Below are positions 1 through 11,881 of a stretch of 64,000 nucleotides of DNA, piece after piece (the first letter of the stretch is position 1; each line of letters starts with the position of its first letter). The DNA is from Diabrotica undecimpunctata. Its lineage: Eukaryota > Arthropoda > Insecta > Coleoptera > Chrysomelidae. The DNA lies in contig NC_092810.1 of NCBI RefSeq assembly GCF_040954645.1, positions 71,484,660-71,548,659 of the forward strand, written 5' to 3'. The notes beneath the pieces were generated by a model, which saw nothing but the letters and a program-made list of their open reading frames with translations, made no database searches and was not told the DNA's origin. A program made the translations under genes and the position numbers.

Positions 1-99
1 TTTGCATGTTATTACATCCAACATGTTGGATGTTGTAGAATGGATATTCGGACTGTACATGTTTTGGTGTTAATTTTTTTGTTATACGAGAAAAACAAA

Positions 100-465
100 A
101 AAAATGTTGGAGGAAAATTTGATGGATTGGGGAAGGGCTATTGAGGAGGCAGGACTTAAGGTTGGAAGGTCTGAAACGGAGTATATGTGGTTGCGAAGAA
201 CTCGAATGGTTGGATACATCAAATTGCTTGTGGAAAAACTAGACCAGTAAAGAATGTAAATACTTTGACTACTACATAACGGAAAATGAGATAGTAGATC
301 TAGAAATTTTCAACAGGATATAGCCTAGTTTGTTGAACTGAAAGCGAATAAACAAGGTACTTTCTGATCGAAAAATCTATGAACGGCTAAAAAGAAAGGT
401 AGATAAGATGGTGGTGAGAACGGCGATCTCTAAAATGGAGAAATCTGAGTACGAAGAAGACATGT
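100..465 (+). mobile_element. RTE-type LINE reverse transcriptase remnant
   Basis: Translated on the + strand, 120-230 resembles the post-catalytic part of RTE-type reverse transcriptases: a GLKVGRSETEYM-like run matches the family's GLKVSRSKTEYM block. From about 340 to 465 a second block (NKVLSDRKIYERLKRKVDK) matches the thumb region that in intact copies precedes a LYGSE motif. The two blocks are in different frames and separated by stops, so this is a short dead fragment. The identification rests on motif order, not on an intact frame. Confidence 0.6.
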
Positions 466-599
466 TTTATTGTTAACTATATATTGCAAGTTCCACATCG
501 AATCTGTTTACACTAATTACGTAAACAATCATATATTAACTTTGTGTGACCGAGTCTGAGATGAGTTATAATTTATTTCTTATCTTCTTGATGTAGGTA

Positions 600-2340
600 A
601 CACCTTTCACGACACTATGGAGGATTTCACTTGTCGTATTTTTTTTTTCTGATTGGCTCCATCTTTTTTGCCAATCTGTCTATATGGATTGTATAATAAT
701 CACTTTAATGTCACTTGATACCGATAAGTTTGTAATTTCAGAATTATCACTAACTATCGCATCTTTCGTACTATAGTCCGTTATTTCATTGCCTTCTAAT
801 CCTATAATGGATGAGATCCAGATGATACTTACTTCATTTTGATTTATATGAGCTTGAAATAGAGTACGTATAATTTTCTTTAGAACGTTGTTTTTTGGAA
901 ACAATTGTATGAGACTAAGTCTGTTAAAATTACATATCTACCGTTTATAATTAGGCTAATTACTTCTATGGCATCATAAATAGCATAAAGTTCAGCTGTG
1001 TAGACAGTGCTTACATTCCTTAAACTTAATTTGGGGATGTTCTTTGAAGTTATATATTACAGATGCTCCCACACCTTCAATTATTTTGAACCAACAGTAT
1101 AGATATGGGTATAATTCTGGTAAAGACTAAAGATTTATTTAAAATGTGAAGTTATTTAATGACGACTAGTGGAATGTTTGTCAAATACCGAGAGTTGAAT
1201 GCTGCATGAAGGTATGAGTTGGATTCAAGGTTAATTATAATTATGTATGTATGGACAAAATCGCGGAATTTTAATATCGAACTGATGAAAATAGTACTTT
1301 ATTCTCTGATAGAAAGGTTTGGCAAAATGGATTTGATGTAAGGTTTGGAAATTTATCGTTTGGAAGCTCTTCTCTCGTCTAAGGAATGTTTATTAGCTTT
1401 GTAGAGTAAACTTTCAATTGAAGGTGTGAAAAAGCTCCCTAGAATAGTCTAAGAAATGTGTAATAAGTTGTGAATGGTGATAAGTTTTGTTAAGTATTGA
1501 TTTTGATGCTGAGTTAAAAGTTATAGCTGCATACTCTAACTATGATTTTATATATTAGTTCTGCATATTGTTAATAATGTATACCTGTCTGAACCCTAAC
1601 CTTTACGTGATAAAATAAGAAGTAGATTTAATCCTCTATAGCATTTACAGCTCGAGTTGTTTTCTGTTGTTTCCAATTTAATTTTCTAACAAAAATTACA
1701 TCTAGAAATTTGACGGATTCCTATTGCTGTATAATTTTCTTGTGCATATATAACGAAATGGGTTGGTTAACTTGGTTTTTAGAGGACACTATGTAAATTT
1801 GTCCAAATAGCATGAGATCGTCAGCATATAATCAAGATTTGAGTAAAAGTTTTACATTTCGTATCACATCGTTTGTGGCGTTAATGAATAATGTGGTACT
1901 TAAAACGTCTAATGTTAAAAATCCCTGCACATATTCCACAAGACAAGCTTTCGTTTAATTTTGACAAGAATTTGACTATATGTTATATGTAAGGTTTCAA
2001 GAGCAAGGCAATGCCCTTTTATTTCTAAGTCATACAGTAATTTGATAATTCGGCAGTTCCAGTGGCACCTTCATGTATAATTATTCCTTCTAGGTCCATT
2101 ATAGTATCTTATATTAATATGTATTGCCTGAAGCCCCTCTGTTCGGAGACAATAATATGTTTGATTATCCAAAAAAGACCACGATTGACTATTTTGTTGA
2201 GAAGTTTACGTTTGTAAGATTTATTTTTCATTTTGGCACGTTTAACACACGTTAATGCTATTGGTCTGTAATAATTACATTAAACTCTCTCCATACTGCT
2301 GGAAATTTGTATTCGGTTGAAATAAGATTAAACATAAACC
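600..2340 (-). mobile_element. Jockey-type LINE remnant (RT plus RNase H)
   Basis: Read on the minus strand from 2340 down, the translation first shows a YRPIALTC block near 2260 and an EQRGFRQ block near 2140. A YADDL catalytic motif follows at about 1817-1828. An RNase H-like domain then appears: TAELYAIYDAI near 970-1010, then WISSIIGLEGNEITD near 790-830. This order (RT fingers, YADD, RNase H) is that of Jockey-superfamily non-LTR retrotransposons. A frameshift near 895 separates the two RNase H halves and several stops break the RT, so it is inactive. The endonuclease and ORF1 regions are not seen. Confidence 0.8.
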
Positions 2341-3300
2341 TTTACTGTTCTTATCTATAAACAATAAACGTATAACTGATATTTTCTACAGTCTTATAGG
2401 CTATTACTCCTTTTAATATAGATATATTTTGACTAGTCTTAATTAAGACTTTTACCAATTTAATGTTTACCCCTATCCCTTGTCAAGGGAACAACCTTTT
2501 AGGTGCTGGATTCCTCAGCTGGTCCTTCGGAGCTAAGGAGTACCTTTTATCTAAACCAATCACGAGTCAGTAATTATATTGTCAATAATCTATTGATTTT
2601 AAATTGAAGTTTTAATTCAATAGTTCCATATAAACAATTAATAACCATTATCCATTATTTAATGCTATAAAATTGAATTTAAAGATTATTTTTCTCATCT
2701 ACTCTATTTTTTTCAAATTCACTATAATTTTATGGCTTCAGCATGATAATCCAACTCTCCAGGGTTAGGAACACTAAGATATAGGTCAAGATAGTTCGTG
2801 AGGGATCGTAGTTTCTACAATCATTTAAATTTTTATTTCAATTAAATCATATTTGATTATCTGGGGATAATAAAATCTGATAAGATTTGTTGTAGTAATT
2901 TTTTACTATAATATGTTCGGGCAGAGAACTTGTAATGAAGTTCTTCTGTTTATCTGTAACAGTTTTCTGAAACTGTATATATGACTTAATCCCGGTAAGC
3001 TAAAACTAATTCAAAGGAAGCTTATTAGTGTACAATATATTAAGGCTAACATTAACACAGTTTACAGTATGGTTGTCAGAATCGGAATTCCAAAATTGGA
3101 ACTGTTTATAAATGAAAAATATCTTAATATACGTGTCAAGGGCAAAATTATTTATTAAAAGAAACACAACAACAACATATTTTTCCAAACATATGTATTA
3201 ACTAACAGTTATAATTTGCGTAACAACAATCTTCCACAAAAGTTCTGTAATAATTATTCTGTATTTTTTTTAATGTTATGTCCCGTTTACCTACTCCATT
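2341..3300. other. AT-rich stretch, no gene; one PBS-like motif
   Basis: No coding region or RNA gene is supported. A short motif, TGGTCCTTCGGA, lies at 2520-2531 and is the same 12 bases found just after the BEL-type LTR at 19735. It may be the leader of a decayed BEL-like element, but nothing else around it confirms this. A small palindrome (CCCTTGTCAAGGG) sits near 2477-2489. Confidence 0.4.
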
Positions 3301-3319
3301 CAATGGAAATATATTCATT

Positions 3320-4355
3320 ATTTCAGAAGTTACAGAAAACCGCCAAAATAAACATCAAAAACCTAAAAGACGACAATTGCCAACAGCAACTAAATGCAGA
3401 GATAAATAAATTAACTGAAGGAAGCGTGGAATGGGCAGATATGAAAAAAGCCATACTAAAAGCGGGAAAAGAGGTCCTAGGCGAAGAAGAGAAAACCACT
3501 AAAAAAGACTGGATGACACCGGCGGTAGTTGAGATAATAACTGAAAAAAGAAAATACAAAAATAAAGATGAAAATAAATATAAAACCATCAAGAATAAAA
3601 TCAAATAAAAATCAGAAAGGCTAAGGAAGAATGGATGAACAAGGAATGCCAGGAACTGGAAGAACTCAGCAACAAACATGACACCTCAAACTTACATAAA
3701 AAAATGAAAGAACTTGCAGGCAACAGCAGACAAAGAAGAACACTCATAACAAGAGATAATAATGGAGAAATGCTTACTGAAGAGAACAAAATAAAGGAAG
3801 TATGGGAACAATATATAATCCATCTGTTCCATAATGAGAGGGAAAATAAACAAGATATAGGTAAAGAAGAAGAATACCTACAAATTTTACCTTCAGAAGT
3901 AAAGAATGCCCTACAGAATGCAAAACAAGCAAAGTTCCGGGTCCTGATCAAATTCCAGTTGAACTGTTAAAAGCCTTAGATGACGGTAATATAAAGAGAC
4001 TTACCCGAATTCTCAACCACATATGTAGAGGGCAGCATCCCGGAGAAATGGCTTAAATCGATATTTTTACCTCTACAATCACAAATTATGTAATGACTAT
4101 AGATTGATAAGCCTAATGTGCCACCCTTTAAAAATTATCTTGAAAATTGTTCAAAACCGAATTTATAAGAAATGTGAGGAGCAGATTGATCAAACGCAGT
4201 TTAGCTTCAGAGGAGGCGTGGGTACAACAGAGGTATTATTTGCGTTGACGGTATTTGCGGTACTCTTGCAATGTCGGGAATATAACAAGAGTGCATATGT
4301 ATGCTTTATAGACTTTAGGAAGGCCTTTGACCGGGTGCAGCATATGAAGTTAATA
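3320..4355 (+). mobile_element. RTE-type LINE, linker and 5' half of RT
   Basis: The translation runs through the lysine/glutamate-rich linker typical of RTE ORF2 (3320-3900, one stop at about 3606) and into the reverse transcriptase: a PGPDQIPVELL block near 3940, an ISLMC-like block near 4105, an FSFRGGVGTTE block near 4200 and FIDFRKAFDRVQH at about 4300-4345. Frameshifts occur near 3930 and 4060. The apurinic-type endonuclease that should precede the linker is missing, so the copy is 5' truncated. It is interrupted at 4355 by a Tc1-like transposon and resumes at 5451. Confidence 0.85.
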
Positions 4356-5450
4356 CTCAAAATTAATATTCAAAACTTTCTGAAATTAAGAAAAACATTG
4401 ATAAGTAATTAATATCTAGTGTTTCCCCCTCGGGCCCTTATAACAGCCTGTACACGTCTAGGCATTGAGGTAATTAACCTCTGGATATCAAATTGATCCA
4501 ATTGGTCCCATATTTCTTGAAGAGCCGCTGTAAGTTCAGCCAAGTTGTTTGGACGGGGTACTCGTGCTCGAAGACGTCTTCCCATCATATCCCATAGATG
4601 CTCTATGGGATTGAGATCTGCTCTATGGGATTGATCTATGGGATTGAGGACTGCAAGCTGGCCAGTTCATACGGACAATTCCCACCTCCTCTATATATTG
4701 GTTGACGATTCTAGCAAGGTGAGGACGCGCGTTGTCGTCCATAAAAATAAAATTACTTCCAATGAATGAAGAAAAAGGTACCACATGCTGATCTAAAATA
4801 CTTGTTATGTATCTTGCAGCAGTCAAGTCGTCGACGAACTGTCCATCTGCTTACATCCACATTTCTCACTTCGCTCAGACGATTTGCCAGTTCAACTGAA
4901 GTTTGATGTCGATTTCTCAAACATGAAGAAACCAGAAATCGATCATCTCTTTCGGATGTTACCCTTCTACGACCTGATCCTGGTCTTCTTGTGAAGTTAC
5001 CGGTGTCGATAAAACGCCGAACTGCTCTTTGAACCGAAGATCGACTAACACCCAACATTTCAGCTGCATAATATTGGCTACGACCATCTTGAACTAAAGT
5101 CACCGCCCTTGCAGCATCTGTCGGAGTTAGAGACATTTAGGAAGGATAATTAAATAAAAATGTAACACGTTTTAAAAATAAAATCAATACACTAGTATGG
5201 TTGTTGAATTAAATATCAATATATTCAATACATTCAATAAATAATATCTACTTGCTTCAGACCCTTTTTGACAAAAACCTGAAATACCAATTTGTTTTAA
5301 GAAATATAAAAAGCAATATTAAAAATATTATTTTATTTCTCGTATACGAGGGTACACCTAAATTTACATACGTAATTTAATGTCTCTAAAATTATACAAC
5401 TTCAAATAAATGATAAATAAGGTATGGATCGATTTTTTTGCACCTGAGTG
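4356..5450 (-). mobile_element. Tc1-like DNA transposon, internally deleted
   Basis: Minus-strand coding from about 5136 to 4830 gives a Tc1/Tc3-type helix-turn-helix N-terminus (DAARAVTLVQDGRSQ, then GVSRSSVQRAV and a GSGRRR hinge). A second frame, 4835-4409, gives the end of the DDE domain: FMDDNARPHLA, then DLNPIEHLWD, then the usual C-terminus ending RGGNTRY and a stop. The middle of the protein, including the first catalytic aspartate, is deleted at about 4835. Removing 4356-5450 plus one TA rejoins the host RTE frame exactly (MKLI to DELKNI), so the borders and the TA target duplication (4354-4355, 5451-5452) are well supported. The right terminus reads TGCACCTGAGTG; the left terminus no longer matches it well. 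Confidence 0.88.
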
Positions 5451-6375
5451 TAGATGAATTAAAAAACATCAATTTAGACAAAAAAGACATTGATTGGTAT
5501 GTAACTGAGGTTATAACTGTCTCTATTGCTATATACTGAGGGAAAAGAAGGGATAAGAATTTTTGGAGAAATCGTAAACACCATGAGATTTGCAGATGAC
5601 ACGGTAATTATAGCTGAGAGTATAGAAGAACTACAAACTTTACTAGATGCAATAAATAGTGAATGCATTCAAATGGGACTTGACATCAACACAGATAAGA
5701 CCAAATTTATGATAGTATCAAGGAGTCCAATAAATGATAAACAAATAACCCTTGGTGGACAGCAAATAGAGAAAGTGACAAAATATAAATATCTGGGAGC
5801 TTACATCAATGAAGAATTAGATCCAGACCAAGAGATCAGGGTACTAATAGAAATGGCAAGGACAGCGTTCTTAAAATTCAAGCAATTGTTCTGTGACAAA
5901 AATCTGAATACTGCGCTGAGACTGAGGTTTGCTGAATGTTACGTCTGGTCCCAACTATTGTACGGAGTAGAAACATGGACGTTAAAAGCGCAAATAGTTA
6001 AGAAGGTTAAAGCCTTTGTACTTTGGATATACGGGATAATGTTGAGAATTCTATGGACTGCCAAGGTCACCAATGAGGAAGTGCTGAGAAGGATGGGTCG
6101 AGACAAAAAATTGTTAAAAATAATAAGAGTACGCAAGACTGTATACCTTGGACACATACTGAGGAATGATAAATATAGTCTTCTACAGGTCATCATGCAG
6201 GGTAGAGTCGATGGCAAAAGGGGAATAGGTAAAAAGAGGAAGTCATGGCTGCGAAATTTTCGAGACTGGACAAACATGACTATAGACGAATTATTCCACG
6301 TTGCAAAAGACAGAGAAACTTTTAGAAATGTGGTCGCCAACCTCCGTTAATGGGGAGGGCATAGGAAGAAGATCT
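5451..6375 (+). mobile_element. RTE-type LINE, 3' half of RT and tail
   Basis: This continues the copy interrupted at 4355. After DELKNINLDKKDIDW the block that normally holds GVRQGC and SPLLFN is missing, so there is an internal deletion near 5520-5530. The frame from 5526 to 6350 is then open: MRFADDTVI holds the catalytic aspartates (about 5581-5607), then NTDKTKFM, a YKYLG block, LLYGVETWTL (5955-5984) and the C-terminal zone ending in a run like FRNVVANLR. The 825-bp open frame with an intact FADD makes this one of the less decayed LINE pieces here, but the missing RT block still makes it non-functional. Confidence 0.88.
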
Positions 6376-6544
6376 ATTATCTGCATATTCAGTCCAGACT
6401 GAATATAAAGACTTTCTGTCATCGACTTTGTTTCTCTGATCTAACTCAGGAGTGTCAATCTGGGAGGAGCTCAAAATTGGTACTAAAGTGGCAAAAGGAG
6501 TACACAGTCTGGTACACAGTTTAAATGCAAAATGGCAAAATATC

Positions 6545-7090
6545 ATCTTCTTCTTTTGGTGCCTATCCTCTGTGGATGTTGGCAATCACGTTGGTCCATA
6601 CAACTTTGTTGACAGCTGCCCTAAATATATGTATGATAGTCATTCCTGCCCACGGTCTGATGTTTTTCAACCACGATGTCCTTCTGCGCCCTTGAAATCT
6701 TTTGCCTTCTATCTTGCCTTGTAAAATAAGTTGATACTTCTCATTGCGCATCACATGCCCTAAGTATGTCATCTTTCTGATTTTCACGATGCGCATAATT
6801 TCCAGATCTTTATTCATACGTTGGATCACGGTGTTGTTTGTAACATGATGGATATAGGAAATGCTGAGCATGCGGCGGTAGCACCACATTTCGAAGGCTT
6901 GTAATCGTTTGGATGTTGCCTCCGTCAAGGTCCAGGCTTCGACTCCTTATAAATGTTCATGTGCATATTACATAGAAACATTCCTGAGGCGATTAAAGAC
7001 AGCTCTCGCCTTTTCTATACACATCTTATTTCCTGTGAGTGGTCCCATTCCTTATTTAGGCAGCATCCAAAATATCATAGCTTTATATAT
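6545..7090 (-). mobile_element. RTE-type LINE, C-terminal end, opposite orientation
   Basis: The minus-strand frame 6928-6563 matches the end of RTE ORF2: a MWCYRRMLSISYIHHVTN block, then KMTYLGHVMRNEKY, then GKIEGKRFQGRRRTSWLK and a final WTNVIANIHRG. Upstream (7080-6930) the frame continues as ARAVFNRLRNV and GVEAWTL with one stop. It lies tail-to-tail with the + strand RTE copy that ends about 170 bp away. The two proteins share the same domain order but are clearly different subfamilies. Confidence 0.85.
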
Positions 7091-7984
7091 TATTGGACCA
7101 TCAAATTAAATGATATTTGCTTTTTTGTTATCATTTGGCAAGAATAAAACAAAGATATTCACAAATTTCTTCTCTTTTTTTATGAATCTTATTTTCAGGA
7201 TCCTTTCGGTAATACATTTCCAGTATTTAATGTTCCTAGTCAAGTTTCTATTAATAATTAAACAGCATATACCTATATTTGCCCTTTCCATTTGGGGTAC
7301 TCCGCTGAGAATCAGGAAATGACCGTTATCCAAAAATGGCGTGCTTTTGTCCTTTTTAGGCCTCTGGCTTTATAATTACTCGTATCCTTTTTCGTAGTCT
7401 GATTCGTCGTTGTGATATTATTTTTTCGTTGTTTTATTTTCCACTCTATCTTATTTACCCACATTTTATTGACTTAACCTTGACGTCGTTAGCTTTCTCT
7501 CTTCCACTCGATGTTGGCTACCTCCTACATGTTTGCATTTTGTATTTTGTATAGTTTGTATACATTCTTGATTTTAATTTTAATTCTCATATAGGTTTTG
7601 TACATATTCCGCATCGTCTTTTTTAATAATTTTTTTTATAAGTATCTATTATTAAACCATTTGGAACTACGTTGTTTTTCCTTATTTGTTATTCCATATA
7701 TTCGATATTCTCTTTAGTTTCTTTCAATTCCTCTTTAAATTTTTATTGTCTTGTTTTAGCCCCTTCTAGTTCTAGTTCTAGTTCTTTAGGATTTAGTTTT
7801 CTGCAATGAGCTGACATATTGTTGCTTTTTGCTCTTTATTATTAAATTATTTTAATTGTTGTTTCCAGTTTTTCATTTTTTTTGAGTGGCATATTTGTTG
7901 AGAGCTTTATATTCTTGTCTTACTCTCAGTCACCTTAAATGTCTAGTTTAACACAATTTATTAGTTTTTATCTTTAAGTGCGTC
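7091..7984. other. T-rich stretch with no recognisable gene
   Basis: The + strand is strongly T-rich with short repeats (for example three copies of TTCTAG near 7767-7787). Because it lies between two minus-strand RTE pieces it may be decayed LINE, but I could not find family motifs in it. Confidence 0.4.
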
Positions 7985-8420
7985 TTTATTTCCAAAGTTG
8001 GTAATCATTAAAACTATTCGTAACTTCGTATTTTGTTACAAGCATAAATTTTAATTTTTTCTTGTTTATGGAAAGACCATACTTTTCAAAAGCTTCCACA
8101 GTTACTTCTAGTAAGTGGAAGGGTGGTTAAGCGGTTACTCATATTGAACATAACCTAACCTAAGCGTCTGTAGATCTTAAAGCAATTCGGTTATATATCT
8201 TCTGCGTATTTCAGATTGTTAATTAGACTTTTGTTAATTTTAATGCCATAATTCTGACTATTGAAGGCTTTATTCAAACTATCTTTCGATTATATGTTAA
8301 AAAGAATTTTCGAGAGCACAAAACTCTGACGAATGCCTCTATGTTTTTTATACATTTGGTTAATATGTCTTATATCTAGGATTTTTCAGTAACAATTGTA
8401 TAGCCAATAAAGGCTATAAA
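7985..8420 (-). mobile_element. Decayed RTE-type reverse transcriptase core
   Basis: Reading down the minus strand gives HRGIRQSFVLSKILFNI near 8290-8340 (family form GVRQGCVLSPLLFN), then GIKINKSLINNLKYAEDI near 8195-8250 (family form IRYADD). After a short insertion rich in GGTTAGGTTATG, EAFEKYGLSINKKKLKFM appears near 8050-8100. The YADD motif has become YAED, so the second position of the catalytic pair is altered, and stops occur throughout. It may be the upstream part of the copy whose C-terminus is at 6545-7090. Confidence 0.65.
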
Positions 8421-9494
8421 TTAAAACATATCTTGACTCATGTCTAGGCATCTCTGGAATAGGTATTACATTAAATGTGAACAATGCTTCAGAGTGCGTA
8501 GGCGATTTCGAAACATAAGCATATTCTCTAGGCTATCTAGATTATCTCTTATTGTTCTAGACTTCTATAATATATTCTAGCACGTATCACTTTTAGAAAT
8601 GTTTTAAGCGTGTGCCAAATTGGGCTTATAGTGCGGTAAACTTGGCAGTTAAATGTGTTTATACAGGATTAAGCCACAATTTATTCTAAAAAAAATTACA
8701 TTTTATGATTATATTGACGTTTCTACTTCCACTTCGAAAATAGTTTTTAAAAAAGATTATTTTAAATTGGAGAATTGCTGTTATGACATATAGTTATTTG
8801 GGGCCTTTGCTTGCCAAATTGACGGGCGACTTACTTGGCCTTGGTCTTGTAGGCAAATAGCCTACTAGTAAAAAGCTTGATTTGACATCAACGTTTATAT
8901 GTATCTTGTTTTCTTGTTTATAAACAATATCTAAAATACACCAACTGATTTTTTCATAGTATTTACAAAAAAAACAATTTATAAAAACTTACCATAAAAC
9001 GTAAATAAGCTCATATGGGGTAAAATCTAATAAAAGACGTAACATATATTACATAAACACAATTTATCATAACAATTCGACATTTTCAAAAATCTAGTGG
9101 TTATTTCTTGTGTCTACCTATCAATTATCTGCTTATATTAGTGGTCTGTTAGAAAGTAATGTGTTTAATATTTTATGGCATTTGGTACAGGGACGATTAC
9201 AAAATGTTAAAATAAATGTATGTCTCATTTGTAATTTATAGCGTTTAGGCAGTGTTCTATGTGTATTGAATCCTACATTACACTTTTTTTGGATTTTGCT
9301 TAGAAATTATTATAATTTTTTGTAAATAGTATGACAAAATCAATTGATGTATTTAATATACTATTTTAATAAAGCCATGGAGTACTTCGTCAACTAAAAT
9401 AAAGAAATTTTAATAATAATTAATTTTTAAATGAACCTATTTCCAGAAAAGTTTTCTCAAAAAATATAAAGTTACGGTTCATGAAAATAAAACA

Positions 9495-9497
<3 letters not shown>
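8421..9497. other. AT-rich, probably tetraspanin intron; no gene seen
   Basis: No coding or RNA gene is supported. Since the first visible tetraspanin exon starts at 9622 in mid-codon, this stretch is inferred to be intron. Confidence 0.5.
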
Positions 9498-9562
<65 letters not shown>

Positions 9563-9590
9563 AGTGTGTGTGCGTGTATGTGTACATATA
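9498..9590. repeat. (TA)n followed by (TG)n microsatellite
   Basis: About 47 bases of alternating TA run into imperfect TG repeats. The block ends about 30 bases upstream of the tetraspanin splice acceptor at 9620-9621, so its length may vary between individuals close to a splice site. Confidence 0.95.
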
Positions 9591-9621
9591 TTACTAAGAT
9601 TAATACATTTTTATTTTTCAG

Positions 9622-9881
9622 GCTACAATCCGACCACTCTTGTTGTGGAGTATTGGGTCCTGAAGACTACAATAGCAGCGCACTACAGATGCAAATGCAA
9701 ATTCCTGTGAGCTGCTGCTTGAAACCACCAAGGGCAGGAAATAGCACCTGCGGCGATTCAGATCATCTTCACCATACGAGCGGTTGCGACGAAAGACTGC
9801 TAGCGTATCTCAGATCAACTGCTTCGATATTAGCCATTCTCGGTTATTGCGTTTTAGCCTTCCTTAAAATGTGCTTCCTAG
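9622..9881 (+). CDS. Tetraspanin, exon with large extracellular loop and TM4
   Basis: The exon encodes the rest of the large extracellular loop of a tetraspanin and its fourth membrane span. Tetraspanins are four-pass membrane proteins that organise signalling and adhesion partners at the plasma membrane and endosomes. The diagnostic cysteines are all present: CCG at codons 7-9, PVSCC at 28-32, a further Cys at 43 and GC at 54-55. Two N-glycosylation sequons (NSS, NST) lie between them. Residues 66-86 form a hydrophobic span ending in FLKMCFL. The acceptor is TTTTTCAG before 9622 (the exon opens with the last base of a codon) and the donor is AG|GTAAGT after 9881 (one base of a Gly codon). 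An ATG in the upstream TG repeat would extend the frame but is not a credible start. Earlier exons with TM1-TM3 lie before the window or were not recognised. The subfamily was not determined. Confidence 0.96.
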
Positions 9882-11649
9882 GTAAGTGAATTTAATTAGC
9901 TATTAGTTATTAAAGATTTAAAATGATTCCTTATGTTTTTCTGTATTTTTCTTCAAGTTTTGTCTTCAACCGAAGAGTAAACATTATCATAGTTATGCTT
10001 TTTATAGCGCATTCAATACAGATGGATTCAAGTTGGTCAAAATCGGATGCGATGGAACTATTTATGGGAGGCCTATGCCATTGCATCCATAGCTTTACAA
10101 TATCGCCCGTTTATTTATCTTTCACCTTACAGGTCCTTATTATGTTGCCTATAGTCTTGTTATTTGATAATTTCTTACTGCTGCGTTTTTCTTAGTAATT
10201 TATTCTTTTATATTTATCGTTACATATTTTCATTATTACATATAATCTATGTACTCAAAATTTGTAGCTATAGGCATCTTGTCCATTTCGCTAGTTAAAC
10301 CATTTTTAATATTTAAAATTTATTTATTGAATTTCAATCGGTATGACTGCATAATTTTGGTATTTGATGTTTTTGCACATCCCCACGCACATTTGGCGCA
10401 TTTCCATGGTGGATGTTGAAGATACCTTAGATGGTAAGGAAACTAACGAGGAAGTACTAAATAAGATCGACAAAGATACCTAGAGAATTACTAAGAACTG
10501 TTAAACACTGGAAAATGTCTTATCTGGAGCATATATTAAGGAAAATCGATATAAAATACTACTAATTCTCAAAGGCAACATAGAAATTTGGAGAGGTGTA
10601 GGAAAAAAACAGGTTTCTTAGATAAAAAAACATTTGTAAATGGACGTTGAATACCACATGCAGGACAATTATTCCATGTGGCAGAATATCGAGAAGCCTT
10701 CGCCACGGTGACCGCTGTGACTGCAATGTTGGATAATTCTGGTGTGGCATGTGAAGATGAAGTACATCCACATAATTCAATTGCTTCTGTTCATAAGAGC
10801 TTTAAAATTTTTTATATATTGATGATATCTTGTTTTCTATTTCAAGAAATCAATTTCTTTATGGTTTTCAAATTGTAGATTTTGTTTTTTTTGCTTTAAT
10901 ATGTGATTTCATTGTTATTTTTTTCTATTAAGTTAACTATTTAAATATTTAACTTGGTTTTTTATTGGAACAACTTGGTGGTTTACTGTTTCCTGTAGAT
11001 ACGTGAATTTGTAAATATAACAAACTTGGTTTGGGGTATTTTGGTTTTCGACTTTGGCAAAAAAATTTGTATCATATTTGGATATATTTTTTGCTTTTCT
11101 GAGGCGCTATTGTAGTTTGATTCACGTAGACAATGACTCAGATTATTGTATTCTTTGCAAACGTCTCAGGTCGCAACAGTTGTTTCCGTAATCGCTATAA
11201 TGTTAAATAGACGAAATGTCATAAAGCACTGCTTAAGGTAGTTTATCTTGTGTAATGTGGTAACTTTAATCATCTTTATCAGAAAAATATATGTTTTAGA
11301 GATATGGCTTTAAAGGTATTTCGAATTAACTAGGCGTAACACTTCTTACTTTGTCTAGCAAGTTTTCGGGACAGATGTTATTAAATAATTGTTGAATATC
11401 TGAAGTGTTCTTCTTTTGTAGAAGATATATTACAGATGTTGACAGATATGTCTAAATATAAACAATATGTGAATATAAATTTTCTATTTATGATTTTCCT
11501 CTTCTAAATGATTCTTGCTCTAAATGAGACCTATATTTGTACGGCCCTGTTTATCTATATATTATTTACTACAAAGTATTGTACAAAAGAACAAAATATG
11601 CCTGCATACTTTCCTTACATTGAACTAATATTTAAATATTTTATTACAG
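9882..11649 (+). other. Tetraspanin intron, 1.77 kb
   Basis: This phase-1 intron runs from GTAAGT to TTATTACAG. It contains a LINE remnant at 10395-10745; the rest is AT-rich with no recognisable gene. Joining across it makes a Gly codon and keeps the frame open. Confidence 0.93.
10395..10745 (+). mobile_element. RTE-type LINE C-terminal remnant in tetraspanin intron
   Basis: Broken + strand translation and direct nucleotide similarity link this to the copy at 55262-55740: both share the runs GATGGATGTTGAAGATACCTTA (in near form), GGTGTAGGAA and TTATTCCATGTGGCAGA in the same order. It covers the end of ORF2 (a block like MWIYRWMLKIP through the ending AxVIANVG). Several stops and frameshifts make it non-coding. 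Confidence 0.75.
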
Positions 11650-11881
11650 GTATCTTGCGTTACGAAATTCGCGAAATGATCCAGAAGATCCGCATTCTTC
11701 GAGCAGAGTTGGAGTTACCCAATGTAAACGGAATTGTTCCAGGTTCGTTAAGGGCAGAAAGTGCAGAGAGCGAGAGGGAATCGCTTTTGGTAAGGCCTGA
11801 GAGTGCGGCCCTACTCTCTTCACCGCCAGCTCAGACGAAAAATCCCAACGGAAACAACAATTACGAAATGAGGGAGTACAG
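11650..11881 (+). CDS. Tetraspanin, cytoplasmic-tail exon
   Basis: Continues the tetraspanin frame directly after TM4 with GILRYEIREMIQKIR, a juxtamembrane segment, then a long polar tail rich in Glu, Ser and Pro. The total tail (this exon plus the last) is about 100 residues, longer than the 10-30 usual in tetraspanins. Two acidic dileucine-type sorting motifs are visible, ERESLL and ESAALL. The acceptor is TTATTACAG before 11650 (two bases complete a Gly codon) and the donor is AG|GTAAGA after 11881, leaving two bases of an Arg codon. Reading on through the donor gives an immediate in-frame TAA, so intron retention would end the protein here. A possible AATAAA lies at 12158-12163. The antisense frame over this exon is only a shadow. 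Confidence 0.95.

Noticed and set aside
3323..3951. Minus-strand open frames of 116-118 codons
   Set aside because: They lie antisense to the RTE linker; the long frames come from lysine-rich + strand coding read backwards.
9548..9621. ATG in the TG repeat as the start of the tetraspanin protein
   Set aside because: It gives only Cys/Val/Ser repeat residues, sits before a clear splice acceptor, and the exon opens mid-codon with the first three membrane spans missing.
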